Numbered from the stretch's first letter, positions 44,535 through 54,191 are shown. The stretch: DNA of 64,000 bases from Roseomonas indoligenes (GCF_017813365.1 NZ_JAGIZA010000003.1:248001-312000), one strand, 5' to 3'. Numbers and translations: made by a program. Notes: generated from the letters alone by a model not told the origin.

Positions 44535-45329
44535 TCAAGCCGCCGCCAGCATCGCCTCCACCTCAGCGAGCACAGCCCGGATCTCCGGCTCCTGCCGCTC
44601 CGCGAGCCGGGTCAGCATGGAGCGCCGGAAAGTGGCGTTGGCGAGCCGCGCCGACGCCCGGAACCAGTGCACCGCCTCCGCGATCTGCCCCTCATCCGTC
44701 AACAGGGTTCCCAGGTTGAACTGCCCGCGGAAGTCGCCGCGCTCGGCGGAGAGGCGGTAGAGCCGCACGGCGCCCGCCGGATCAGGCGGCGCGTCCCAGC
44801 CCTCCTCCATGGCGCGTGCGACCACGTTGATGGACTTCGCATGCCCCTGCGCCGCGGCGGCGCGGTACCAGCGCAGCGCCGCATCGCGGTCCCGCGCCAC
44901 CCCGTCGCCGCGCATCAGCATGTTCGCGAGGTTATACTGCCCCCAGTCGAAGCCCAACTCGGCCGAGCGGCGGAAATGGTAGACCGCCGCCGCGTAGTCC
45001 ACCGGCGTTCCCCATCCCAGCTCGTGGCAACGGCCGAGCATCGTCATGCCCTCCGCATCGCCGGCGCCCGCCGCAGCCTTGAACCAGGCCAGGGCGGCGC
45101 GCTCGTCCTTCGGAACGCCCAGTCCCTCCAGCAGCATCTGCCCCCAGCGGGTCTGCGCGCCCGCGATCCCGTAGCGGGCCGCGGCCTCCACCCAGGGCGC
45201 CGCCTCCTCCGGCGGGGCGGCGAAGGCGGCCGCCAGAGATTCGGGGGAAGCGGCAGTGAGTTCGGTGAAGGTGATGCTGCGGCGCCGGGCCGGGGCGCCG
45301 CGGGATGAGGCGGGCATGGCAGGCTGCAT
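44535..45329 (-). CDS. Sel1-repeat (SLR) protein
   Basis: 264-residue helical-repeat protein. Start ATG 45329 (MQPAMPASSRGAPARR) or ATG 45317. It contains about five Sel1-like repeats: AGAQTRWGQMLLEGLGVPKD, AAAGAGDAEGMTMLGRCHEL, SAELGFDWGQYNLANMLMRG, AAAQGHAKSINVVARAMEEG and SAERGDFRGQFNLGTLLTDE. No signal peptide is visible, so it is probably cytosolic. Sel1 proteins act as protein-interaction scaffolds in stress or envelope signalling; partner unknown. It is divergent from def. Confidence 0.88.
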   Translation of the reverse strand: MQPAMPASSRGAPARRRSITFTELTAASPESLAAAFAAPPEEAAPWVEAAARYGIAGAQTRWGQMLLEGLGVPKDERAALAWFKAAAGAGDAEGMTMLGRCHELGWGTPVDYAAAVYHFRRSAELGFDWGQYNLANMLMRGDGVARDRDAALRWYRAAAAQGHAKSINVVARAMEEGWDAPPDPAGAVRLYRLSAERGDFRGQFNLGTLLTDEGQIAEAVHWFRASARLANATFRRSMLTRLAERQEPEIRAVLAEVEAMLAAA

Positions 45330-45436
45330 CGCACGCCTGCGAACGGCTCGCAACATCCAGCTGGGCCGGGATGCCAGCCTTCCGGCCTTCCCGCAATTCC
45401 ACTCCGCCGGGATCGGCCCTACATGACGCCCACGCC

Positions 45437-45976
45437 ATGACCGACGATGCTCTCCTCCTCCCCATCCTGCTCCACCCCGCGCCGATCCTCCGCGCCAAGG
45501 CCCGTGCCGTGGGCGAAGGCGACGGTGACCGGGTGCGCGACCTCGGATCCCGCATGCTCGCCACCATGTACAAGGCCCCCGGCATAGGCCTGGCCGCGCC
45601 CCAGGTGGGCGAGGGCCTCCGGCTCGTCGTGATCGACGTGGCGCGGGAGGGGGAGCCGCCGGCCCCCATGGTCCTGGTGAACCCCGAGATCGTGGCCGAG
45701 AGCGAGCAGCGTGCGGTGCGGGAGGAAGGCTGCCTCTCCATCCCCGGCCTCTACGCCGACGTGGAGCGCCCGGCGCGGGTGAAGGCCCGCTGGCGCGAGC
45801 TGGATGGCACCCGGCGCGAGGTGGAGGCCGACGGGCTGCTGGCCACCTGCCTGCAGCACGAGATCGACCACCTGGACGGCGTGATGTTCACCGACCACCT
45901 CAGCGCGCTGAAGCGGAACATGCTGCTCAAGAAGTTCCTGAAGGAGCAGAAGCTCAAGGCGCGGGAGGCGATGTGA
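45437..45976 (+). CDS. def: peptide deformylase
   Basis: 179-residue metallo-enzyme removing the N-formyl group from new proteins. Start ATG 45437. Motif 1 [18 protein letters not shown], motif 2 [11 protein letters not shown] (C99) and motif 3 [18 protein letters not shown] (H141, H145) supply the metal ligands and catalytic Glu142. Length is normal. The end ATGTGA overlaps the fmt GTG, so def and fmt are translationally coupled. Confidence 0.95.
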   Translation: MTDDALLLPILLHPAPILRAKARAVGEGDGDRVRDLGSRMLATMYKAPGIGLAAPQVGEGLRLVVIDVAREGEPPAPMVLVNPEIVAESEQRAVREEGCLSIPGLYADVERPARVKARWRELDGTRREVEADGLLATCLQHEIDHLDGVMFTDHLSALKRNMLLKKFLKEQKLKAREAM

Positions 45977-46902
45977 GCACTCCCTCCACCGGGAAGCTGC
46001 GCCTTGCCTTCATGGGCAGCCCGGGCTTTTCCGTGCCGGCGCTGCGGGCGCTTCACGCCGCGGGGCACGAGATCGCCATGGTCTACGCCCAGCCGCCCCG
46101 CCCGGCCGGGCGCGGGCAGCGGGAGACGCCCTGCCCCGTGCACCAGGCCGCACTGGATCTGGGTCTGCCCGTCCGGACGCCTGCGCGCGTCCGCAAGGAC
46201 ATGGCCGAGCACGAGGCCTTCGCCGCCCTGGACCTGGACGCCGCCGTCGTCGCCGCCTACGGCCTGATCCTGCCGAAGCCGATGCTGGACGCCCCCCGCC
46301 TGGGATGCCTGAACATCCATGCCAGCCTGCTGCCACGCTGGCGCGGGGCCGCCCCGATCCAGGCCGCCGTGCTGGCGGGCGATGCGGAGACGGGCATCAC
46401 CATCATGCGGATGGACGAAGGGCTGGACACCGGCCCGATGCTGCTGCGGGAGACCCTGCCCCTCGGGCCGCGCGCGACGACGCCGGAAGTGCACGACGCG
46501 CTGTCCGACATGGGCGCGCGCCTTATCCTTCGCGCGCTGGAGGAGGCCCCCTCCCCCGTCCCGCAGCCCGAGGAAGGCGCGGCCTATGCGCCGAAGCTCG
46601 GCAAGGAGGACGGGCGGCTGGACTGGTCGGAGCCGGGTTTGGCGCTGGACCGGCGGGTGCGGGCGATGAATCCCTGGCCTGGCGCCTTCACCGCCTGGAA
46701 CGGCGAGGTCCTGCGGGTCCTGGCCGCGGAGCCGGCGGAAGGGCATGGCGCGCCGGGCACGGTGCTGGACGACGCGCTGCTGGTCGCCTGCGGCGAAGGC
46801 GCGCTGCGGCTGACGCGCGTGCAGCGCGCCGGCAAGGCGGCCATGGCCGCCCCCGACTTCCTGCGGGGCACCCCGGTGCCGCCCGGAACGGCTCTCGGCT
46901 GA
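45973..46902 (+). CDS. fmt: methionyl-tRNA formyltransferase
   Basis: 309-residue enzyme that formylates initiator Met-tRNA using 10-formyl-THF. GTG 45973 overlaps the def stop. The catalytic domain shows [40 protein letters not shown], the Asn/His signature [20 protein letters not shown] and the catalytic Asp in [16 protein letters not shown]-terminal tRNA-binding OB-fold begins near residue 210. It functions directly with def, whose product reverses this modification on proteins. Confidence 0.95.
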   Translation: MSTPSTGKLRLAFMGSPGFSVPALRALHAAGHEIAMVYAQPPRPAGRGQRETPCPVHQAALDLGLPVRTPARVRKDMAEHEAFAALDLDAAVVAAYGLILPKPMLDAPRLGCLNIHASLLPRWRGAAPIQAAVLAGDAETGITIMRMDEGLDTGPMLLRETLPLGPRATTPEVHDALSDMGARLILRALEEAPSPVPQPEEGAAYAPKLGKEDGRLDWSEPGLALDRRVRAMNPWPGAFTAWNGEVLRVLAAEPAEGHGAPGTVLDDALLVACGEGALRLTRVQRAGKAAMAAPDFLRGTPVPPGTALG

Positions 46903-46903
46903 G

Positions 46904-47668
46904 ATGCCGCGCTACGCCCTGTTGATCGAGTATGACGGGACACCCTTCGTCGGCTGGCAACGCCAGAAGGACGGTCTGTCCGTCCAGCAGGTGCTGGAGG
47001 AGGCCGCGGCGCCGCTGAACGGGGGCATCGAGCCGGTGATCGGCGCCGCCGGGCGCACCGATGCCGGGGTTCACGCCGAGGGGCAGGTCGCACAGGTCGA
47101 TCTTTCCGCCGACCTGCCGGTGGAACGGGTGCGGGAGGCGCTGAACACCCGCTCGCGGCCGCACCCCATCTCCGTGCTCTCCGTCACGCGGCCGCCCGAG
47201 GACTGGAGTGCCCGCTTCTCCGCCGTGCACCGATCCTACCGCTACCGGATCCTGAACCGCCGCGCCCGCCCGGGGCTGGATCTCGGTCGGGTCTGGCACG
47301 TGCCGCAGCGGCTGGACGCGGCGGCGATGCACGCGGCGGCGCAGGGCCTGCTGGGCTACCACGACTTCTCCGCCTTCCGCGCCGCCGCCTGCCAGGCGAA
47401 GGACGCGCTCCGGACGCTGGACCGGCTGGACGTCTCGCGCGAGGGAGAGGAGGTCGTGGTGCGGGTGGAGGCGCGGAGCTTCCTGCACCACCAGGTCAGG
47501 AACATGGTCGGCACGCTGGCCCAGGTGGGGCGCGGGCTGCGCCCGGTGAACTGGCCCCGGCAGGTGCTGGATACACGGGACCGTGGGCGCGCCGGGCAGA
47601 CGGCACCGGCGGACGGGCTATGCTTCGTCTCCGTGCGCTACGCCCCGCCACTGGATTGGGGCGCTTGA
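46904..47668 (+). CDS. truA: tRNA pseudouridine(38-40) synthase
   Basis: 254-residue TruA making pseudouridine in the anticodon stem-loop. ATG 46904 lies one base after the fmt stop. The N-terminus MPRYALLIEYDGTPFVGWQRQ and the catalytic Asp53 in GAAGRTDAGVHAEGQVAQV are diagnostic; later SYRYRILNRRARPGLDLGRV and SFLHHQVRNMVGTL are conserved. It completes the def-fmt-truA operon. A long hairpin overlaps its stop codon. Confidence 0.95.
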   Translation: MPRYALLIEYDGTPFVGWQRQKDGLSVQQVLEEAAAPLNGGIEPVIGAAGRTDAGVHAEGQVAQVDLSADLPVERVREALNTRSRPHPISVLSVTRPPEDWSARFSAVHRSYRYRILNRRARPGLDLGRVWHVPQRLDAAAMHAAAQGLLGYHDFSAFRAAACQAKDALRTLDRLDVSREGEEVVVRVEARSFLHHQVRNMVGTLAQVGRGLRPVNWPRQVLDTRDRGRAGQTAPADGLCFVSVRYAPPLDWGA

Positions 47669-47695
47669 GCCGGGGAGGCAGGACCTCCCCGGCTC
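47667..47695. terminator. 12-bp perfect hairpin overlapping the truA stop
   Basis: GAGCCGGGGAGG / CCTCCCCGGCTC with a CAGGA loop. It begins inside the truA TGA and ends 13 bases before the convergent PEP-CTERM gene's stop, so it can terminate in both directions. No T-run follows. Confidence 0.6.
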
Positions 47696-47708
47696 GTCGG
47701 GCCGCCGA

Positions 47709-48413
47709 TCAGGCCGCCTTGTCGGTCCGGCGACGGCGGACATAACCGAGGCCGAGCAGGCCGGCGCCGAAGAGCGCCAGCGACGCAGGCTCCGGCACGG
47801 CCACCTGAAGGACGGAGGGCGTGCCGTTCTGCCGGCTGTAGTAGAGCGTGTAGGTGCCGGCGGCGAGGTTGTTGAAGGTGTCCGTCACGACGCTGGTGGG
47901 GCCGCTGACGCCGCCGGCGACACGGGTGCCGTTCCGGTATAGGCTGATACCGTCGTCATGGGTGATGGTCAGGCTGGTGCCGGCGGCAAGATTGCCGAGC
48001 GAGATGTTGTACCACGAGCCGTAGCCATAGCCGGCGACGCTGCCGCTGGAAGACAGGAAGCCCGCCAGCGTCCCGAAATTGGCGACCTGCGTGCCCTGGT
48101 AGGTCACGGTGCCACTGCCCGAATAAGCCGAAACATTGGCGGCGCTGAAGCCGAAGGAGCTGTTCAGGTCGCCCGGCGGGTTGGACGGGTTGTTCTGCGG
48201 CGCCGAGTTGTTGAAGCTCAGACTGCCGTTGTAGGTGAAGCTGGCCGAGGCCGTCGATCCCGAAAAGGCCGGCGGGGTGCTCAGCGTGTCGAAGCCGCTG
48301 CCGCCCGACAGGCCGGTGATGACCGAGACCGAGTAGGAAGCGGCCTGGGCGCCTCCGGCTGCCAGTGCGGTGAGCGCGATGCCCACCATCAGGGCTTGTT
48401 TGAATGACCGCAT
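47709..48413 (-). CDS. PEP-CTERM sorting-domain protein
   Basis: 234-residue secreted protein. Start ATG 48413 (MRSFKQALMVGIALTALAAG) with GGGAGAA upstream. A signal peptide ends around AQA (residue 24). The mature part is Ser/Gly/Asn/Thr-rich and low in charge, as in surface or matrix proteins. The C-terminus has the tripartite sorting signal: VPEPASLALFGAGLLGLGYV then RRRR. Such proteins are processed by an exosortase (EpsH/XrtA group) and linked to exopolysaccharide. No exosortase gene is in the window. A sigma-54 promoter precedes it. Confidence 0.92.
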   Translation of the reverse strand: MRSFKQALMVGIALTALAAGGAQAASYSVSVITGLSGGSGFDTLSTPPAFSGSTASASFTYNGSLSFNNSAPQNNPSNPPGDLNSSFGFSAANVSAYSGSGTVTYQGTQVANFGTLAGFLSSSGSVAGYGYGSWYNISLGNLAAGTSLTITHDDGISLYRNGTRVAGGVSGPTSVVTDTFNNLAAGTYTLYYSRQNGTPSVLQVAVPEPASLALFGAGLLGLGYVRRRRTDKAA

Positions 48414-48460
48414 GATCGTTCTCCCATTCCCGCCTTTTGCCGGCGGGTAGGGGCGTACTG

Positions 48461-48475
48461 GCAAGGCGCGTGCCG
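48461..48475 (-). promoter_or_regulatory. sigma-54 (RpoN) promoter of the PEP-CTERM gene
   Basis: On the minus strand CGGCACG-CGCC-TTGC matches the consensus TGGCACG-N4-TTGC except for the first base. GG (48474-48473) and GC (48462-48461) are spaced by exactly 10 bases, as required for -24/-12 promoters. Expected start is about 12 bases downstream, leaving a leader of about 36 bases before ATG 48413. It is the only strong RpoN-type site I noticed. Confidence 0.72.
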
Positions 48476-48613
48476 GCGGAAAAACTTGCGTTTATTTAGG
48501 ACCTTATCCGGCGCTTTCGCCCAACCTGATCGCTCTTCGTAATGAACTTCGACGCGCCGCCCGTCAGACGTTCGGCCGGGGCGGGCCGGGAAACCCCGTC
48601 CCGCCCCTCGGGC

Positions 48614-50053
48614 TCAGAGACCCGCCTGCGTCACGAACTTCGTAACGAGATAGGCCTCGAGCGCCTCCGACCCGCCCTCGCTGCCGTAGCCGCTGTCCTT
48701 CACGCCGCCGAAGGGAACCTCGGGCAGCGCCAGGCCGAGATGGTTGATCGTCATCATCCCCGTCTCCACCCGCGCGCCGATCGCCTGGGCCGTGGTGGCG
48801 GAGCCGGTGAAGGCATAGGCGGCGAGGCCGAAGGGCAGGCGGTTGGATTCGCTCACCACCTCGTCCAGGTCCGAGAAGCGGTTCACCAGGGCGAGCGGAC
48901 CGAAGGGCTCCTCGTTCATCGCGCGGGAATCCAGCGGCAGGTCGGAGATGACCGTAGGCTCGTAGAAGTAGCCCTTGTTGCCGATCCGGTTGCCGCCCGT
49001 CTGCAGCTTCGCGCCCCGGCCGACCGCATCCTGCACCAGCGCCTCGATGGAGGGCACGCGCCGGTCATTGGCGAGCGGGCCCATCGTCACGCCCTCGTCC
49101 ATGCCGTTGCCGACCTTGATGGCCTTGGCCGTGGCGGTGAAGGTCTCCAGGAACTCGTCGAAGCTGCGCTCCTGCACCAGGAAGCGCGTGGGCGAGACGC
49201 AGACCTGGCCGGCGTTGCGGAACTTGGCGGTGGCGAGGGTCTTCGCGGCCTTCTGGACATCGGCGTCGTCGAAGACGATCGCCGGGGCATGGCCGCCCAG
49301 CTCCATCGTGGCGCGCTTCATGTGCTGGCCCGCGAGGCCGGCGAGCATCTTGCCCACGGGGGTGGAGCCCGTGAAGGTGATCTTGCGGATGACCGGGTGC
49401 GGGATGAGGTAGCTGCTGATCTCGGCGGGCACGCCATAGACCAGCTGCACCACGCCCTTCGGCACGCCCGCGTCGATGAAGGCGCGGATCAGCTCGGCGG
49501 GGGAGGCCGGGGTCTCCTCCGGCGCCTTCACGATGATGGAGCAGCCCGTGGCCAGCGCCGCGGAGAGCTTGCGGACCACCTGGTTGATCGGGAAGTTCCA
49601 GGGCGTGAAGGCGGCGACGGGGCCGACCGGCTCGCGCAGGGAGAGCTGGTAGACGCCCTCGGCCCGCGCCGGGATCACGCGGCCATAGGCACGGCGGCCT
49701 TCCTCGGCCATCCAGTCGATGATGTCGCCGGCGGCCAGCGTCTCCATCTTCGCCTCGCCGAGGGGCTTGCCCTGCTCGGCCGTCATCATGGCGGCGATGG
49801 AATCCGCGCGGCCGCGGAGGATGTCGGCGGCCTTGCGCATCATCTTGTAGCGGTCGAAGACCGAGGTCTTGCGCCACACCTCGAAGCCGCGCTGCGCGGC
49901 CGCCAGCGCCTCGTCCAGATCCACCTTCTCGGCATGGGCGACCGTACCGATCACCTCCTCGGTGGCGGGATTGATGATCTCGATCGTCTTGCCGGAGCGC
50001 GCGTCGCGCCACTCGCCGTCAATGTGAAGCTGAACCTTCGGGTATTCGGCCAT
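48614..50053 (-). CDS. aldehyde dehydrogenase, succinate-semialdehyde-dehydrogenase-like
   Basis: 479-residue NAD(P)-dependent aldehyde dehydrogenase of the GabD group. Start ATG 50053. Key segments are [60 protein letters not shown] (general base Glu) and the catalytic C285 in [20 protein letters not shown], then [19 protein letters not shown] catabolism would use such an enzyme to make succinate, and a 4-aminobutyrate aminotransferase is encoded 1.8 kb away on the other strand. It begins 14 bases after the TPP enzyme and is probably in one operon with it. Confidence 0.9.
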   Translation of the reverse strand: MAEYPKVQLHIDGEWRDARSGKTIEIINPATEEVIGTVAHAEKVDLDEALAAAQRGFEVWRKTSVFDRYKMMRKAADILRGRADSIAAMMTAEQGKPLGEAKMETLAAGDIIDWMAEEGRRAYGRVIPARAEGVYQLSLREPVGPVAAFTPWNFPINQVVRKLSAALATGCSIIVKAPEETPASPAELIRAFIDAGVPKGVVQLVYGVPAEISSYLIPHPVIRKITFTGSTPVGKMLAGLAGQHMKRATMELGGHAPAIVFDDADVQKAAKTLATAKFRNAGQVCVSPTRFLVQERSFDEFLETFTATAKAIKVGNGMDEGVTMGPLANDRRVPSIEALVQDAVGRGAKLQTGGNRIGNKGYFYEPTVISDLPLDSRAMNEEPFGPLALVNRFSDLDEVVSESNRLPFGLAAYAFTGSATTAQAIGARVETGMMTINHLGLALPEVPFGGVKDSGYGSEGGSEALEAYLVTKFVTQAGL

Positions 50054-50067
50054 GGTCTGCGTCTCCG

Positions 50068-51609
50068 TCAGATGACGAGTTCGATGAGGAAGGGCCCAGG
50101 GCGGCTCATGCTCTGGGCGAGGAGGTCGGCCAGGGTCTCCAGGGTGGTGGCCTGCGCGGCCTCCACGCCCATGCCCTCGGCGATCTTCACCCAGTTGAGG
50201 TCCGGATTCCCCAGATCAAGCATGTTCATCGCCGTTGGGCCGGGATTGGCCCCGACACCCGCATATTCCCCGATGAGAATCTGGTACTTGCGGTTCGAGA
50301 GGATAATCGTCGTGACCGGCAGCTTTTCCCGCGCCTGCGTCCAGAGCGACTGCAGGCTGTACATGGCCGAGCCGTCGGCCTGGAGGCTGATGGTCCGGCG
50401 CTGCCCCCCGGACCCGATCGCGGCCCCGGTCGCCACGGGCATGCCGTCGCCGATCGCCCCGCCCGTGAGCTGGAGCCAGTCATGCGGCGGGGCGACATGG
50501 GTCAGCGGGAAGAAGCCGCGGCCGTAGGAGACGCTCTCGTCGGAGATGATGGCGTTCTCGGGCATCAGGGCGGCGACGACGTTCGCGACGCCCTCCGGGC
50601 TCGGGGCACCGCGCGGGGCCTCCGGGCGGGGACCGGGATCGGGGATGGCGGCCTCCGGGGCGCCCATCTCGTCCGCCAGGGCGGCGAGCGCGGCCCCGGC
50701 ATCGCCCTCCAGCCGGGTCAGGACATGGAACACCGCGTCCTCCCGGTTATGGAAGGACGGCTTCCCGGGATAGGCAAAGAAGGAGACGGGCGGCTTCGCG
50801 TTCACGAGAACGATGTGCTCGAGGGACGCAAGGGCCTTGCGGGCGACCTCACCGACATAGGGCACCCGGTCCAGCTGCGGCCGCCCCCGCCCGCGGGCGA
50901 TGCGGGCGTTGGAGCCCTCCGCCAGCAGCTTGGCGCCGGAGGCCTGGGCGATGCGCCAGGCCAGGGCCTGGTTCTCCGCGCAGAGCGCGGGGCCGCCGAG
51001 GAGGATCAGGACATTCCGCTTCTCGCGGAGGAGCTTGGCGACCTTCCCGATCGTCGCCGGATCCGGCGCGACGGCGGCCGGGACCGGCAGCGCCTCCGCC
51101 ACCAACCCGCCCTCGTCCCAGGAGGCGTCGGAGGGAAGGATCAGAGTGGCGATGCCGCCCGGTGCGGTCCGCGCTTCCTGCACGGCCACGGCGGCGTCCC
51201 GCCCGACATCGGCGGATTTCGTTGTGGTGCGGACCCAGGCAGAAACGGGCCGGGCCCAGCCCTCCGTATCGGCCGTCAACTGGGCGTCGAAGGGCCGGTG
51301 GTAGGTGGCCTGGTCGCCCACGATGTTGACGATCCCGCTGCGGGCCCGCCGCGCGTTGTGCAGATTGCCCAGTCCATTGGACAGGCCGGGGCCGCAGTGC
51401 AGCAGGGTGCAGGCCGGCTTCCCGGCAAGGCGGAAATACCCGTCCGCCATGCCGGTCACCACGTTCTCCTGCAGGCCGAGGACGCAGCGCATGCCGGGGA
51501 TGGTGTCCAGCGCCGCCACGAAGTGCATCTCGCTGGTGCCGGGATTGGCGAAGCAGGTGTCCACGCCGGATTTCAGCAGGGTATGGACAAGGCTCTGGGC
51601 ACCGTTCAC
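50068..51609 (-). CDS. TPP-dependent enzyme, acetolactate-synthase/benzoylformate-decarboxylase-like
   Basis: 513-residue thiamine-diphosphate enzyme. Start GTG 51609 with GGGGGAG 9 bases upstream. The N-terminal Pyr domain has [20 protein letters not shown], then the catalytic-Glu segment [20 protein letters not shown]. The C-terminal PP domain has the TPP/Mg motif [20 protein letters not shown] and [20 protein letters not shown]. The absence of an FAD-type signature is compatible with a decarboxylase rather than true acetolactate synthase. It may decarboxylate a 2-oxo acid to an aldehyde oxidised by the adjacent dehydrogenase. Substrate is inference. Confidence 0.85.
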   Translation of the reverse strand: MNGAQSLVHTLLKSGVDTCFANPGTSEMHFVAALDTIPGMRCVLGLQENVVTGMADGYFRLAGKPACTLLHCGPGLSNGLGNLHNARRARSGIVNIVGDQATYHRPFDAQLTADTEGWARPVSAWVRTTTKSADVGRDAAVAVQEARTAPGGIATLILPSDASWDEGGLVAEALPVPAAVAPDPATIGKVAKLLREKRNVLILLGGPALCAENQALAWRIAQASGAKLLAEGSNARIARGRGRPQLDRVPYVGEVARKALASLEHIVLVNAKPPVSFFAYPGKPSFHNREDAVFHVLTRLEGDAGAALAALADEMGAPEAAIPDPGPRPEAPRGAPSPEGVANVVAALMPENAIISDESVSYGRGFFPLTHVAPPHDWLQLTGGAIGDGMPVATGAAIGSGGQRRTISLQADGSAMYSLQSLWTQAREKLPVTTIILSNRKYQILIGEYAGVGANPGPTAMNMLDLGNPDLNWVKIAEGMGVEAAQATTLETLADLLAQSMSRPGPFLIELVI

Positions 51610-51814
51610 CGGCTTCGACTCCCCCTTCAGGCGGGGCGCAAGTTGCGCGCGGCGGGCGGCCGCCGCAAGCCGGGGCGGGGCCGCGCCGTTCGAAAAGGCG
51701 AGCGTTCTCACGGGGAATACAGCGGAAATCCCGCCGGGCGGGGCGCCTTCAGCCTTGCCCCGGAGGTCTCCCCGGCGCAATTTCCGGCCTCCGCGCGCGA
51801 GGGGCATTGGAACC

Positions 51815-53164
51815 ATGGGCACCACGATTTCCGGCGAGACGACGGCCGACATCCCGGAGGGCCCGACCAACGCCGCCCTGCAGAAGCGGCGCGAGGCGGC
51901 CGTGCCGCGCGGCCTCGGCATCTCCCTCCCTGTCTATGCCGCCAAGGCGCAGGGCTCCGAGATCACGGATGTCGAGGGCAAGCGCTACATCGACTTCGGC
52001 GGCGGCATCGCCGTGCTGAACACCGGCCACCTGCACCCGAAGGTGAAGGCCGCCGTGCAGGCGCAGCTGGAGAACTTCTCCCACACCTGCGTCCAGGTGA
52101 CGCCCTATGAGAGCTACATCCGCCTCGCGGAGCGGCTGAACGCCATCGCGCCGGTCCGCGGCACCGCCAAGACCATCTTCCTGACCACCGGCGCCGAGGC
52201 GGTGGAGAACGCGGTGAAGATCGCCCGCGCCCATACGGGCCGCCCGGGCGTGATCGCCTTCTCCGGCGCCTTCCACGGCCGCACGCTGCTCGGCATGGCC
52301 CTGACGGGCAAGGTGGTGCCCTACAAGGTGGGCTTCGGCCCCATGCCGGCCGACATCTACCACCTGCCCTTCCCCGTGGCCTATCACGGCAAGGAAGTGG
52401 CGCAGACGCTGGACGCCATCGAGACGCTGTTCAAGTCCGACATCGACCCGAACCGCATCGCGGCCTTCATCATCGAGCCCGTGCAGGGCGAGGGCGGCTT
52501 CTACCAGGCGCAGCCTGAGCTGATGCAGGGCCTGCGCAGCATCGCCGACAAGTACGGCATCCTGCTGATCGCGGACGAGGTGCAGACCGGCTTCGCCCGC
52601 ACCGGCAAGATGTTCGCCATGGAGCATACCGGGGTAAAGGCCGACCTGGTGACAATGGCGAAGTCCCTCGCCGGCGGCTTCCCGCTCTCCGCCGTCTCCG
52701 GCACCGCCGAGATCATGGACGCTCCGAATGTCGGCGGCCTCGGCGGCACCTATGGCGGCTCCCCGCTCGGCTGCGCCGCGGCCAATGCGGTGCTGGACGT
52801 GATCGAGGAGGAGGGCCTCATCGAGCGCGCCAACTCCATCGGCGACCTCATCGTCTCCCGCATCAAGGAGCTGCAGAACAGCAACTCCCTGAAGGGCATC
52901 ATCGGCGACATCCGCCAGGTGGGCGGCATGGTCGCGATGGAGCTGGTGGCCGACGGGAACGCCGACAAGCCGGACCCGGACCTGACCCGCGCGCTGGTGG
53001 CGCGCGCGGCGGAAAAGGGGCTGGTCCTGCTCTCCTGCGGCGTGCGGGCGAACGTGATCCGCTTCCTCTGCCCGCTCACCACCTCCGACGCGCTGGTGAA
53101 CGAGGGCATGGACAAGATGGCCGAGGCGCTGCGCGAGTGCGTGGCGGAACGCGCCCAGGCCTGA
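51815..53164 (+). CDS. gabT: 4-aminobutyrate aminotransferase-like class III transaminase
   Basis: 449-residue class III PLP transaminase. Start ATG 51815. Motifs are DVEGKRYIDFGGGIAVLNTG, LTTGAEAVENAVKIARAHTG, FSGAFHGRTLLGMALTGK, IIEPVQGEGGFYQAQPELMQ, LLIADEVQTGFARTGKMFAM and the PLP lysine K283 in MAKSLAGGFPLSAVSGTAEI. Sequence and length fit GabT (GABA + 2-oxoglutarate to succinate semialdehyde + glutamate). With the divergently encoded dehydrogenase it would complete a GABA shunt. It also leads a plus-strand run with a small membrane protein and mobA. Confidence 0.9.
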   Translation: MGTTISGETTADIPEGPTNAALQKRREAAVPRGLGISLPVYAAKAQGSEITDVEGKRYIDFGGGIAVLNTGHLHPKVKAAVQAQLENFSHTCVQVTPYESYIRLAERLNAIAPVRGTAKTIFLTTGAEAVENAVKIARAHTGRPGVIAFSGAFHGRTLLGMALTGKVVPYKVGFGPMPADIYHLPFPVAYHGKEVAQTLDAIETLFKSDIDPNRIAAFIIEPVQGEGGFYQAQPELMQGLRSIADKYGILLIADEVQTGFARTGKMFAMEHTGVKADLVTMAKSLAGGFPLSAVSGTAEIMDAPNVGGLGGTYGGSPLGCAAANAVLDVIEEEGLIERANSIGDLIVSRIKELQNSNSLKGIIGDIRQVGGMVAMELVADGNADKPDPDLTRALVARAAEKGLVLLSCGVRANVIRFLCPLTTSDALVNEGMDKMAEALRECVAERAQA

Positions 53165-53168
53165 TCCC

Positions 53169-53567
53169 GTGATCGAGGATTTCCGCAGGGCGCTGCTGTT
53201 CGGGGCGCCCTGCGGCGCGGTCTCCGTCATCGTCTTTCGCGACTCGACGCTGTTCCTGCTGCATCACCTCTTCAAGGTGATGCCGCTGGCCGCCTACATC
53301 CAGACAGTGGGCACGCACGGCCTGCCCTGGGTGTGGTGGTTCGTGCTCTGGGGCGCGCTGGGCGGCTTCATCATCGGGCTGGTGCTGCGGCTGCTGCCCT
53401 TCGCGGATCTGCTGACGGGCGCGGTGCTCGGCGTGGCTGCGGCCTACCTGCTGCCGCAGCGCCTGCCCGCCGCCACACCGGCCTGGGTTCTGCCCTTGAT
53501 CGGGGCAGCCTGGGGCTGGGGCAGCGCCTTTCTCATGCGGCCCCTGGCGCTGCGTGGGCGGGACTAG
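53169..53567 (+). CDS. small integral membrane protein of unknown function
   Basis: 132-residue protein. Start GTG 53169, 4 bases after the gabT stop. It has about four hydrophobic segments, including WVWWFVLWGALGGFIIGLVL and TPAWVLPLIGAAWGWGSAF. Its end overlaps the mobA start by 14 bases. I recognise no family; the tight coupling to gabT and mobA is the only context. Confidence 0.72.
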   Translation: MIEDFRRALLFGAPCGAVSVIVFRDSTLFLLHHLFKVMPLAAYIQTVGTHGLPWVWWFVLWGALGGFIIGLVLRLLPFADLLTGAVLGVAAAYLLPQRLPAATPAWVLPLIGAAWGWGSAFLMRPLALRGRD

Positions 53568-54171
53568 GCCCGGCCTCCCCGGCCCTGGAATCCTCGGGGT
53601 CGTGCTGGCCGGCGGCCTGGCGCGGCGCATGGGGGGCGGGGACAAGGCGCTGCTGCCGCTGGGCGGGCGGCCGATGCTCTCGATCCTGCTGGATAGGCTG
53701 GCGCCGCAGGTCGCGGCGCTGGCGATCAGCGCGAACGGCGACCCGTCGCGCTTCGCGGATCTGGCGCCGGAAGTGCCCGTCCTCCCGGACTCCCTGCCCG
53801 ACTATCCCGGCCCGCTTGCCGGCGTGCTGGCGGGGATGCAGCACGCCGCGTCACTCGGGCTGGAAATGGTGCTCACGGTGCCCGGCGACACGCCGCTGGT
53901 TCCATCGGACCTCGCCGCGCGGCTGCTGGAAGCCGCGGCGCCGATCGCCTGCGCGGCCTCCGAAGGGCGGGCGCACCCGCCGGTCGCGCTCTGGCCGGCG
54001 TCACTGCGGGACCACCTGCGCGCGGCGATCGCATCAGGCGAGGGAAAGGTCAGCCGCTGGGCGCAGAGGCAGGGCTGCACCGTGGTGGAATGGGCGGGGG
54101 AGCCGTTCCTGAATGCCAATGCGCCGAAGGATTTGGCCGCGCTGGAGGCGGCGCTGGCCCGGGGTACCTAG
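53554..54171 (+). CDS. mobA: molybdenum cofactor guanylyltransferase
   Basis: 205-residue MobA: attaches GMP to molybdopterin to make Mo-bis-MGD. Start GTG 53554, overlapping the preceding gene by 14 bases; an internal GTG near 53600 is less likely. The nucleotide-binding motif is GVVLAGGLARRMGGGDKALL, with GGRPMLSILLDRLAPQ, DSLPDYPGPLAGVLAGMQHA and the acidic VLTVPGDTPLVPSDLAARLL. mobB lies 1.1 kb away on the opposite strand, an unusual split by an aldo/keto reductase. Confidence 0.93.
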   Translation: MGGTRPGLPGPGILGVVLAGGLARRMGGGDKALLPLGGRPMLSILLDRLAPQVAALAISANGDPSRFADLAPEVPVLPDSLPDYPGPLAGVLAGMQHAASLGLEMVLTVPGDTPLVPSDLAARLLEAAAPIACAASEGRAHPPVALWPASLRDHLRAAIASGEGKVSRWAQRQGCTVVEWAGEPFLNANAPKDLAALEAALARGT

Positions 54172-54184
54172 GCTCCCCGGGCCA
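54155..54184. terminator. bidirectional hairpin at mobA end
   Basis: Perfect 10-bp stem TGGCCCGGGG / CCCCGGGCCA around a 10-base loop. It spans the mobA stop codon and ends 8 bases before the convergent aldo/keto reductase stop. No U-run. Confidence 0.55.
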
Positions 54185-54191
54185 GGATGGA

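Noticed and set aside
48429-48447. CCCGCC/GGCGGG hairpin in the PEP-CTERM leader as a riboswitch
   Set aside because: Too short and simple; it may merely structure the leader.
48542-50527. 661-codon plus-strand frame over the aldehyde dehydrogenase
   Set aside because: Antisense shadow, His/Arg/Gly-rich.
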